From: an uncultured Bacillota bacterium
GTDB taxonomy: Bacteria > Bacillota_I > Bacilli_A > RFN20 > CAG-631
Length of the DNA stretch: 11,895 bases
NCBI GenBank assembly: GCA_905197115.1
Contig: CAJJXN010000042.1
Location: 1 to 11,895, forward strand
Direction of reading: 5' to 3'
Within the stretch, counting starts at the first letter, position 1, and each line of letters opens with the position of its first letter. Shown piece by piece: positions 6,501 to 11,895 of the stretch. Both the position numbers and the translations under genes were made by a program. Under the pieces are notes generated by a model that saw only the letters and a program-made list of their open reading frames with translations, did not search any database and was not told the DNA's origin.

Positions 6501-8984
6501 CGTAATAGTGAAACATATTCAAGTATTTTACATGCAACCGTATCTAAGTATTTAATTGAGCCTACGCAAACAACGGACATTGTTATTCCTCCGTCAGTTA
6601 TCTTAGATGGAGATAAAAAGATGATTAAAGGAGAAGAAATTGTTCAATTAATTAATGTAGCAAAGAAATTAAATATTGAAGACTTTGAAAATGTGGATTT
6701 AGAAAGTATATCAGTGGATACAATATATTTACATCGTGAAGAAATCGCAAATAGTTATATTTTGCGTGCCTCTACTACTCAATATTTACAAAATTCCAAT
6801 ATTGTAGAAGTTCCATATTCGGTTTATGACATGAGTAATAGCAAGGATCATAAAGGTGAAAATACTTCTTATTATATTACTGAAAATGAATTAAAATATT
6901 TAATTGCTTCTTTAAAAGAATTAAACTTCCAATATTTAAGTGAATTAAATACATTTAATACAGCTAGTGTGAGTTTAAATGTTATTCAAACCAAAAAAGA
7001 TGTTTTTAAAGAATCTTTAATCTTTAGAAAAATGTTTACAATTGAAACAAAGAATGCTTTAGGAAACATCACACTTCCTTCAGATGCAATTACGGAAGAA
7101 GAAATAATTACAAAAGAAGAATTTGTTGCAATATTAAATGGATTAAATACTTTAGGAATTCTTGATTTACAACAAAATATTAATATGGATCAAATCACTT
7201 TGAACCAATTAAAAGTGAATGAATATGAAATCTTAAATTCAATCATTATTTGGAATACAATTTCTGATGAAATTAATGGCTTATCATCATCAATTGTTAT
7301 TCCTAATGAAGTATATGAAAAAGAAGAAGCCATTTCAAATCGTATCAGCAAAGTTCAAATTAAGGCTTTATTTGAGGGATTATCTCACTTAGGTATCAAT
7401 GACATTTCGTCTCTTAATTTTGATTTTGAAAATAATGAAATGCTTACTATTTCAAATTTAAAAAATAATTTAGATCGTTTAATCGAATCAAAAATTATTC
7501 ATGCAAACATGTCTAAACAATTAAAAGATTTGAATAATGAAAATGTGATTATTCCCAATACGATTTATGAAACAAGTAATCAAGTTTATGTTACGAAAAA
7601 AGAATTATTAGCTGTATTTGATAGTTTAACCGTTTTAAACATTCAAAAAGTAAATGCAACAGAATTTGATAAATTAGCGAGTTTAAAAGTAATGGATTTA
7701 CATACAAATATCAATATTTTATTAGCATCAGATATTTTCCATGCAACAATTTCTGATAAACTTTTAAATCAACCAGAAGGAATTGTCATTCCAAAACAAG
7801 TGATTGTTGAAGATTCACGTCTTATTCAAAAACAAGAATTAAAGAATGTCATTCAATCTTTATACTTATTAAATGTAAATGATACTAATAATATTGATGC
7901 AGAACAATTAATACAATATACTTTAACTTCTATAGAAAAGACACAATTAAATATGATTTTTGAATCGCTTATTATTGAAAAAACGGCTTCTAAAAATGTA
8001 AAAGATAGTTTACAAACGCCAAATTCAGTCTTTACTTTACCACAAAATCAAATTATTTGGAATCAAGATAAAACCGAATCAGTTCTTGTTGATTATGTGG
8101 TTAATGATATTGAAAAAGAAGAATTAATAACAATGATTCAATCTAGTAAACTGCTTGGCTTTACAAGTATGAATATAAGTGAATTTACACTTGAAAACTT
8201 CTTGGAAACTGATTTATCTTCTCAAGATTTAAGTTTGATTTTATCTTCAAAGATTAATGGTTATAATATTGGAATGCAAATTCAAGAAGAAAATAAAGAA
8301 AATGGTATTTTTAATCAATTACTTGTAATACCAAATGATTGTGTATGGTTCCACCAAGTATCTATTTTAGATGAAGTAGTTGAAGGTGATTTATTCCCAT
8401 TTGTATCTTCTATTAAGAAAATTTATGATGACGAAGAATTAAATCCTTTATTTAAACAAATTGTAGAGTCAAAAAATACAAATATAACGATTAATCAACA
8501 TAGTGATGAAGTTTATTATAGATTAGCTGATTATTCTACAAATGGCAGAATTTTATTGGCTTCATTACCAAATATGATGCAAGAGTTCTTAAATAACTAT
8601 CAAGGAAGTTTAATAAACAAAGATAAGATTGTTATTCCAGCAAATAAAGATCAAACTTATTGGAGAGGCAATGATATTGTTGATGGTGAATTCTATAAGT
8701 TCTTAATTGCTATGAACCGAGTTGTAAATTATGAAACTTATAATGATGTTTCAACGTTAGAAAATAGTATTTGGGATATTCGTCAATCGAGTATACTTCA
8801 ACCTATATTTGACGAAGATGTGTTGTTTAATGATATCGTAGTCAATCAATTAAATGCTTATCGTCAATTGAAAGGATTAGAAAAGTTAACGACTAAAGAA
8901 AATGTGAATACAAATGAAGAGTATAAGAATTATATTCATGAGTTTGCAGATACAATTATTTCAATGAAAAATATTGTTGCTTAA
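3573..8984 (+). CDS. Giant CvpA-like membrane protein with long repeat ectodomain
   Basis: 1803 residues. Residues 1-207 resemble a CvpA (colicin V production) membrane domain: helices near 7-26, 33-55, 95-123 and 184-207, a GIRRGFRK turn after helix 1, and RRLLGGMVGLVRG leading into helix 4, as CvpA proteins have. The loop at 128-178 is unusually long, highly Lys/Arg/Glu-rich and probably coiled-coil. The basic loops at 27-34 and 124-180 should be cytoplasmic, which places about 1,590 C-terminal residues outside the cell. That part is almost free of Cys (C695 and C1590), has no LPxTG anchor and consists of degenerate repeats (separate entries). A typical CvpA protein is only about 160-220 residues, so this is a roughly ninefold enlargement. 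Promoter, ribosome site and terminator make it a single-gene unit. The role is unknown; adhesion, surface scaffolding or envelope maintenance are possibilities, not conclusions. Confidence 0.85.
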   Translation: MSPQTIIYILYGVFGFLILCATLTGIRRGFRKSLYWFVIYILFFVLFFTTMNAFSHFIYDTFLAERLPEYLVKYVGLSQEVANEAEILNQCSIICKIAIKLAYFIVLWLLYYFVMWILWLCVFKKLILKSRKYRKEEKEIKNQIKKCKKESTSKIAKEAELEELMKKQKSLRPKKRRLLGGMVGLVRGVISSFLILCIINGVVAILPEVEKSENVSASNEENLMQANLYDYLIEKAPQLETVLEYVDAYKNSTLNKVTKIKINGVTIDLIYTDAFLSGSYQTASGKKVQLNLMQEIQTFGVLANKVYNLTNGFDMKSLNFYSLSLRQQDQVADILSILGKDSFLMGAVPAVIAYGLIDEKISKDLTKLGIDKSSFHDVDWGKDVLTISKTIKDVYKLSETNDLRKIDYMNLNLEVVDSIFNSLTSLTIIQPLFTIGVNQVMKLNSIQEIIQDAQLNFSDIVWSDELVNINQILHDFEKIGVEAIVNENKGEDGKVNVLQAVTSLKKDGHEAASKLIDTLFHSLFVEKVLPIALDYLIDRNIKDEALKEMINLDVIGQDGWENELSTVLQLVKEISKEGEAPLSKIDFSVIKNISVDTLLKSKLLEHAAIVLLVNSANNEGILKDSISQYIDLPLELKQLGELTGINHPKWKDRLDASNQRIDGELRKALTALKTLLSAIKNIKDPVESVPAVIDCLDDTLIESDIIYYSLNKALPQLVETNIMAIPKSSYVENMLSKNEIKKLFSSLKQFPIENLIAIKEEQLEDGTIQSKHVFVNNTDAIMHTVMSMNEKNVETFVQSNILQATISYYLNEYAGEYIVLPEDSYDNEMILQKENNEKLIKMVHKEDLTKLIVAFSKLKDENGNAIDITSLSEKPEQVLNYLSNTTAKEIFMNGNGYSRILHATVSKYLMDLDKEGTIVIPNKAYQDTIYVKGQELVSLIKAVKDLEIEDFNAINENPMVVLDKVDSTMAENLFLERNSETYSSILHATVSKYLIEPTQTTDIVIPPSVILDGDKKMIKGEEIVQLINVAKKLNIEDFENVDLESISVDTIYLHREEIANSYILRASTTQYLQNSNIVEVPYSVYDMSNSKDHKGENTSYYITENELKYLIASLKELNFQYLSELNTFNTASVSLNVIQTKKDVFKESLIFRKMFTIETKNALGNITLPSDAITEEEIITKEEFVAILNGLNTLGILDLQQNINMDQITLNQLKVNEYEILNSIIIWNTISDEINGLSSSIVIPNEVYEKEEAISNRISKVQIKALFEGLSHLGINDISSLNFDFENNEMLTISNLKNNLDRLIESKIIHANMSKQLKDLNNENVIIPNTIYETSNQVYVTKKELLAVFDSLTVLNIQKVNATEFDKLASLKVMDLHTNINILLASDIFHATISDKLLNQPEGIVIPKQVIVEDSRLIQKQELKNVIQSLYLLNVNDTNNIDAEQLIQYTLTSIEKTQLNMIFESLIIEKTASKNVKDSLQTPNSVFTLPQNQIIWNQDKTESVLVDYVVNDIEKEELITMIQSSKLLGFTSMNISEFTLENFLETDLSSQDLSLILSSKINGYNIGMQIQEENKENGIFNQLLVIPNDCVWFHQVSILDEVVEGDLFPFVSSIKKIYDDEELNPLFKQIVESKNTNITINQHSDEVYYRLADYSTNGRILLASLPNMMQEFLNNYQGSLINKDKIVIPANKDQTYWRGNDIVDGEFYKFLIAMNRVVNYETYNDVSTLENSIWDIRQSSILQPIFDEDVLFNDIVVNQLNAYRQLKGLEKLTTKENVNTNEEYKNYIHEFADTIISMKNIVA
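4605..5642 (+). repeat. N-terminal ectodomain repeats, Trp type (about four copies)
   Basis: Protein-level repeats in residues about 345-690 of the giant protein. Each has a hydrophobic helix (often with V-P or L-P-I) and an acidic linker with Leu/Ile at spaced positions, then a Trp 2-4 residues before an amphipathic helix of the E-L-x2-I kind. The Trp residues are W380, W462, W560 and W650, spaced 82, 98 and 90. Examples are W-S-D-E-L-V-N-I and W-E-N-E-L-S-T-V. A weaker earlier copy without Trp may occupy about 232-345 (L-M-Q-E-I-Q-T-F-G at 292-300). Found by eye; copies are too divergent to see at DNA level. Confidence 0.5.
5667..8672 (+). repeat. C-terminal ectodomain repeats, IVIP type (twelve copies)
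   Basis: Twelve copies in residues about 699-1700. Motif A is S-x-I-L-x-A-T-x-S-x-Y-L, a short variable gap, then a strand ending in Pro, usually I-V-I-P. The proline is present in all twelve: 726, 821, 921, 1006, 1081, 1169, 1244, 1328, 1407, 1490, 1587, 1689 (spacing 75-102). Motif B follows 10-30 residues later: (I/V)-x-K-x-E-L-x2-L-I-x2-L-K-x-L-x-I-x-D. Its acidic residue is E or D in eleven copies (E739, D847, E935, E1022, E1106, E1183, E1344, E1422, E1517, D1606, E1706) and Gln1262 in copy 7. Copies 3, 4, 8 and 9 are best conserved; 6, 10 and 11 are most worn. Confidence 0.75.
6270..6556 (+). repeat. Near-identical 32-base direct repeat pair inside the giant gene
   Basis: Bases 6270-6301 and 6525-6556 agree at 30 of 32 positions, with both differences at third codon positions. 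They encode I-L-H-A-T-V-S-K-Y-L in repeat copies 3 and 4 and lie exactly 255 bases (85 codons) apart. The other copies have clearly diverged at DNA level, so these two look like the youngest duplicates or are under strong sequence constraint. Confidence 0.8.
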
Positions 8985-8993
8985 AAGTAGGTG

Positions 8994-9024
8994 AAAGTTA
9001 CCATTAAGTTGGTAACTTTTTTTT
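8994..9024 (+). terminator. Intrinsic terminator of the giant gene
   Basis: Inverted repeat AAAGTTACC (8994-9002) and GGTAACTTT (9011-9019) with an 8-base loop, running into eight Ts (9017-9024). It starts nine bases after the giant gene's stop codon. Confidence 0.88.
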
Positions 9025-9045
9025 GAATTTTTGGGCAAAAACTGA

Positions 9046-9088
9046 ACCACCCCTAAATTTACTAATATTATATAGTAGGTTAAGTGGT
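9046..9088 (+). promoter_or_regulatory. Leader stem-loop covering the importer operon's ribosome binding site
   Basis: ACCAC (9046-9050) pairs with GTGGT (9084-9088), TAA (9054-9056) with TTA (9080-9082), and TACTA (9060-9064) with TAGTA (9073-9077), enclosing an 8-base loop with two internal loops. The right arm includes the only Shine-Dalgarno-like bases (GTGGTG) before the ATG at 9095, so folding would reduce translation. The motif matches no riboswitch class I know. A weak -10 (TATTAT, 9066-9071) lies inside the same stretch; if it is the real promoter, the stem would not be transcribed whole. Confidence 0.3.
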
Positions 9089-9094
9089 GATAGG

Positions 9095-9841
9095 ATGAAA
9101 AATGAAATTTCTTTTAAAAATGTCAATAAATCCTTTTATTCATTAAAAGGAGAAACAAATGTTTTAAAAAACATCAATTTTACAATAAATGAAGGTGAAA
9201 TTGTTGCTATTGTAGGTCCTTCTGGGTGTGGAAAAAGTACATTGTTAAATTTAATCAGTGGCTTGATTCAGCCAGATAGTGGCAATATCAATATAAATGG
9301 TAAAGTTGGTTATATGTTTCAAAAAGATAATCTTTTTGAGTGGAGAAATGTTTATAAAAATATTACTTTAGGTCCTGAAATTGCAAAACAAAAAATTAAT
9401 TCAGAGCAAATTGATTCGTTTTTACAAAAATATGGACTACTTGATTTTAAAAATCATTACCCAAAAGAATTATCGGGTGGAATGAGACAAAGAGTAGCTC
9501 TTTTAAGAACATTGATTTTAAATCCAGATATTTTATTGTTAGATGAGCCTTTTTCATCCCTTGACTATCAAACCAAAATAACCGTTCAAGATGACATATA
9601 TCGAATCATCAAGGATAGTAAAAAAACGACGATTCTTGTTACGCATGATATAACCGAAGCAATCGCGATGGCAGATAGAGTTATTGTATTGACTAAACGA
9701 CCATCTACAATTAAGGGAATATATGAGATTGAATTAGATTTAAAACAAGAAAAAACTCCGTTTTTAGCGCGAAATAGTGCAAAATTTAAAGATTATTTTA
9801 ATTTGATTTGGGAGGCTTTGGATATTCATGAAGAAAGATAA
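9095..9841 (+). CDS. ATPase subunit of a NitT/TauT-type ABC importer
   Basis: Cytoplasmic ATPase that powers the importer encoded by this operon, 248 residues from the ATG at 9095. An upstream in-frame TTG at 9023 is rejected because it lies in the terminator's T-run and only adds a non-conserved tail. Motifs are Walker A GPSGCGKST (41-49), Q-loop Gln76 in MFQKDNLF, signature LSGGMRQR (126-133), Walker B ILLLDEPF (146-153), D-loop SSLD and switch His184 in LVTHD, followed by EAIAMADRVIVLTKRP. The last stretch is typical of the SsuB/TauB/ThiZ/NrtD group. Length and all catalytic residues are normal for that group. The Shine-Dalgarno (GTGGTG) is weak and may be masked by the leader stem. It overlaps the permease gene by 14 bases. 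Confidence 0.93.
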   Translation: MKNEISFKNVNKSFYSLKGETNVLKNINFTINEGEIVAIVGPSGCGKSTLLNLISGLIQPDSGNININGKVGYMFQKDNLFEWRNVYKNITLGPEIAKQKINSEQIDSFLQKYGLLDFKNHYPKELSGGMRQRVALLRTLILNPDILLLDEPFSSLDYQTKITVQDDIYRIIKDSKKTTILVTHDITEAIAMADRVIVLTKRPSTIKGIYEIELDLKQEKTPFLARNSAKFKDYFNLIWEALDIHEER

Positions 9842-10631
9842 AAATCTAACTCCTCAAGAAAATTATGTAAAAAAGTACAAAAGAAATAAGCGTAAAATTT
9901 TACTATTACAGCTTACTACTGTTGTTTTGTTTTTTGGCGCTTGGGAGTTATTTACGAGTGTAGGTATTTTAGATGAGTTTTTAATTTCAAAACCATCAGC
10001 AATTGTACGTTTGTTAGGACAATATATTCAAAGTAAAGAAATCTTTATGCATATTGGTGTTTCTTTGCTAGAAACGTTGCTCGGTTTAGTAATTGGAACA
10101 ATTCTTGGAATTTTCTTAGCTATTTTATTATGGTTTAGTAAAACTTTGACCAAAATACTAGATCCATTCCTAGTTGTTTTAAATGCTTTACCAAAAACAG
10201 CTTTGGCGCCTATATTAATCATTTGGGCAGGAACGGGTATAAAAGGAATTGTTGTCGTTTCAATCTCATTGTCTATTATTATGACAATCATTAGTGCACA
10301 TAACTTTTTTGCTCATGTGGACGAAGATAAAATTAAAATGTTAAAAAGTTTTAATGCTTCTAAATGGCAAATATTTACGAAATTAGTTTTACCTGCGAAT
10401 GTAATGAATTTAATTAGCATTGTAAAAATAAATATTGGTATGGCATGGGTTGGCGTGATTGTTGGTGAGTTTTTAGTTTCTCGCTTTGGTATTGGTTATT
10501 TAGTAGTTTATGGTGGTCAAGTATTTAAACTTGATTTAGTAATGATGGGTGTTTTTGTATTAGCTATTTTAGCATACTTAATGTATCTAATTGTTACGTT
10601 ATTTGAAAAATATTATCGAAAGAAACGATAA
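9828..10631 (+). CDS. Permease subunit of a NitT/TauT-type ABC importer
   Basis: Membrane subunit of the importer, 267 residues, of the binding-protein-dependent transport (SsuC/TauC/ThiX-like) family. After a basic cytoplasmic start, hydrophobic segments lie near 24-46, 76-103, 113-134, 138-159, 196-217 and 236-259, giving about six helices. The EAA-type coupling loop that contacts the ATPase is at 163-191, with F-N-A-S-K-W-Q-I-F-T-K-L-V-L-P, and is followed by the family's A-W-V-G-V-I-V-G-E and G-I-G-Y-L motifs. The start is inside the ATPase gene; GGGAGG at 9810-9815 is the ribosome site, with a rather long 12-base spacing. The 14-base overlap and the 12-base gap to the next gene indicate one operon. 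Confidence 0.92.
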   Translation: MKKDKNLTPQENYVKKYKRNKRKILLLQLTTVVLFFGAWELFTSVGILDEFLISKPSAIVRLLGQYIQSKEIFMHIGVSLLETLLGLVIGTILGIFLAILLWFSKTLTKILDPFLVVLNALPKTALAPILIIWAGTGIKGIVVVSISLSIIMTIISAHNFFAHVDEDKIKMLKSFNASKWQIFTKLVLPANVMNLISIVKINIGMAWVGVIVGEFLVSRFGIGYLVVYGGQVFKLDLVMMGVFVLAILAYLMYLIVTLFEKYYRKKR

Positions 10632-10643
10632 GAAAGGAAAAAT

Positions 10644-11651
10644 ATGAAAAGTAAAAAATTGATTTTATTCTTATTATTTTTATTTTCTCCATTTGTGATG
10701 ACATCATGTGGTAAATCAGAAAATAAAATAACGGTAGCAGAAGTTACGCATAGTATCTTTTATGCTCCACTATATGTAGCTCAACATAATGGATTCTTCA
10801 AAGATGAAGGGCTAACAGTTAATACAATTACAACTCCAGGAGCAGATAAAACAATGGCCGCATTGTTATCAAAAGAAGCTCAAATTGGTTTAATGGGACC
10901 AGAATCCTCTGTATATGTATATAACAATGGTCAAAAAAATTATGCAATTAACTTTGCACAATTAACACAAAAAGATGGAAGTTTCTTAATTTCAAGAGAA
11001 AAATATGAAAACTTTACATTTGATGATTTAAAAGGACATACGATTATTGGAGGTCGTAAAGGTGGAATGCCTGAAATGATTCTAGAGTATGTTTTAAAAA
11101 CAAAGGGATATGAAGTAGGAAGAGATGACCCTAGTAAAGAAATTCATGTTCGTACTGATATCGCATTTGATGTAATGGGTGGAGCGTTTTCTTCTGGTGA
11201 AGGAGACTTTGTAACTTTATTTGAGCCTGCCGCTACACAAATGGAAAAATTAAATTTAGGTTATATTGTTGCTTCTTTAGGTGAAGAATCAGGAGAAATT
11301 CCTTATACTTGTTTCTCTGCTTTAAAAAATTATCATCAAAAGAATGAAAAACAATTACAAAAGTTTACGAATGCTATTTACAAAGCTTTAGTTTGGGTAA
11401 ATGAAAATGATGCTCAAACCGTAGCTAAAGCTATTCAAAAGAGTTTTACTTCTAGTGATTTAGAAGAACTAACAACAGTTGTTGCTCGTTACAAGTCAAT
11501 TCAAGCATGGCCAACCAATTTAACTTTAACAGAAGAAAGTTTTAACAAACTTCAAGAAATCGTTGAATTAGCTGGAGAATTGACAAAAAGAGCTCCTTAT
11601 GAAAAATTAGTTACGAGTAAATATTCAACAAAAGCAATGGAAGTTAAATAA
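10644..11651 (+). CDS. Substrate-binding lipoprotein of a NitT/TauT-type ABC importer (NMT1/THI5-like)
   Basis: Surface receptor that delivers the solute to the permease. 335 residues: a basic start, a hydrophobic signal segment (6-18) and the lipobox M-T-S-C with acylated Cys22, then the mature domain. EVTHSIFYAPLYVAQHNGFF near 33-52, the ADKTMAALLSKEAQIGLMGP stretch near 70-90 and later GGRKGGMPEM and SLGEESGEIPY are features of the periplasmic-binding fold used for sulfonates, nitrate and thiamine or riboflavin precursors (NMT1/THI5-like). I recall close relatives across Clostridia-type bacteria annotated only as ABC substrate-binding proteins. The ligand is not deducible: no thiamine riboswitch or biosynthetic neighbour is present. 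AAAGGA (10633-10638) precedes the ATG by five bases. A terminator begins at the stop codon. Confidence 0.92.
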   Translation: MKSKKLILFLLFLFSPFVMTSCGKSENKITVAEVTHSIFYAPLYVAQHNGFFKDEGLTVNTITTPGADKTMAALLSKEAQIGLMGPESSVYVYNNGQKNYAINFAQLTQKDGSFLISREKYENFTFDDLKGHTIIGGRKGGMPEMILEYVLKTKGYEVGRDDPSKEIHVRTDIAFDVMGGAFSSGEGDFVTLFEPAATQMEKLNLGYIVASLGEESGEIPYTCFSALKNYHQKNEKQLQKFTNAIYKALVWVNENDAQTVAKAIQKSFTSSDLEELTTVVARYKSIQAWPTNLTLTEESFNKLQEIVELAGELTKRAPYEKLVTSKYSTKAMEVK

Positions 11652-11677
11652 AAAAGGAGCAAATGCTCCTTTTTTTA
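11651..11677. terminator. Probably bidirectional intrinsic terminator
   Basis: A 10-bp stem AAAAAGGAGC (11651-11660) and GCTCCTTTTT (11665-11674) with loop AAAT is followed by Ts to 11677 on the plus strand. Read leftward, the same stem is followed by six Ts. It begins at the last base of the lipoprotein gene's stop codon and could also end transcripts from the opposing reading frame to its right. Confidence 0.9.
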
Positions 11678-11687
11678 TCTAAAACTT

Positions 11688-11895
11688 TTAATCAATCTTA
11701 GTTTTTAAAATTAAATGATTAAAAAAACGAATGTGATGAGTAATGGTTCTTTCACAATTTCCCGATAGAAAAGCAATTTCTAAAAGAGTATATTTTTTGT
11801 TATCAAGATAAATAAAATTCTTTGCTTAATGAAACGTTATGATAATAATCATATATTTGTAAAAAATGATAGATAAAATTTAAAATCTCAAAATT
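11688..11895 (-). pseudogene. 3' end of a frame-interrupted gene with a helix-turn-helix motif
   Basis: On the minus strand the last 43 codons before a TAA (complement of 11688-11690) include Y-T-L-L-E-I-A-F-L-S-G-N-C-E-R-T-I-T-H-H-I. The Ala, Gly and Ile spacing (positions 5, 9 and 15) is that of a classical helix-turn-helix. This frame is closed by a stop just upstream and has no ATG. The neighbouring frame is open from the window edge for about 25 codons and would join smoothly through a one-base change at the A4 run 11814-11817. That suggests a frameshifted regulator remnant, or a sequencing error in an intact gene continuing beyond the window. Chance open frames are common in AT-rich DNA, so this is tentative. 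Nothing else is visible in this stretch. Confidence 0.35.

Noticed and set aside
5667..8672. CRISPR-like or mobile-element repeat array
   Set aside because: The periodicity is at protein level within a continuous reading frame; the DNA copies are too diverged and variably spaced for CRISPR, and no transposase or terminal repeats are present.
9023..9094. N-terminal extension of the importer ATPase from a TTG at 9023
   Set aside because: It would start within the terminator's T-run with no ribosome site, and the added residues are not part of the ATPase fold.
9025..9094. TPP or other known riboswitch ahead of the importer operon
   Set aside because: Only about 70 bases are available and none of the conserved thiamine-riboswitch blocks are present.
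1..11895. Alternative genetic code (UGA = Trp)
   Set aside because: TGA is used as a natural stop at 1805-1807 and Trp codons are TGG throughout.

Overview
The window is strongly AT-rich, and nearly all of it is covered by long open frames. UGA is a stop codon (the first gene ends in TGA) and Trp is written TGG, so the code is the standard bacterial one. That excludes a Mycoplasma/Spiroplasma-type code. Low GC, good GGAGG-type ribosome binding sites, a lipobox-anchored solute-binding protein and intrinsic terminators fit a low-GC Bacillota or deep Bacilli/Mycoplasmatota relative such as gut Erysipelotrichia or RF39-like bacteria. The lineage is inference. There are no rRNA, tRNA, CRISPR, IS or phage genes.

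Layout. (1) 1-2628, plus strand: the 3' part of an ABC exporter gene that starts upstream of the window and carries a zinc ribbon before its membrane domain. It is translationally coupled by an ATGA overlap to an RluA-family pseudouridine synthase gene. (2) 2618-3430, minus strand: an unrecognised protein with two C-terminal membrane helices, overlapping tail-to-tail with the synthase gene. (3) 3431-3572: a divergent control region with an extended -10 for the rightward gene, a candidate -10 for the leftward gene and a perfect 8-bp-arm palindrome. (4) 3573-8984: one giant gene of 1803 codons. Its product has a CvpA-like four-helix membrane domain followed by about 1,590 predicted extracytoplasmic residues built almost wholly from degenerate repeats of 75-100 residues. 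An intrinsic terminator follows. (5) 9095-11651: a three-gene NitT/TauT-type ABC importer operon (ATPase, permease, lipoprotein receptor) closed by a terminator that can work in both directions. (6) 11688-11895, minus strand: the 3' end of a frame-interrupted gene with a helix-turn-helix motif.

How the genes relate. The importer operon is a complete, self-consistent uptake system, and the substrate cannot be read from the sequence. The exporter/synthase pair looks like ordinary co-transcription. The giant protein is the most unusual item. Manual alignment shows twelve repeats, each with an invariant proline ending a hydrophobic strand (I-V-I-P type) and then an (E/D)-L-x2-L-I amphipathic helix. 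Four or five earlier repeats, marked by a Trp just before the same helix, precede them. The gene stands alone between its own promoter and terminator, so no partner is implied except possibly the divergently transcribed membrane protein that shares its control region.
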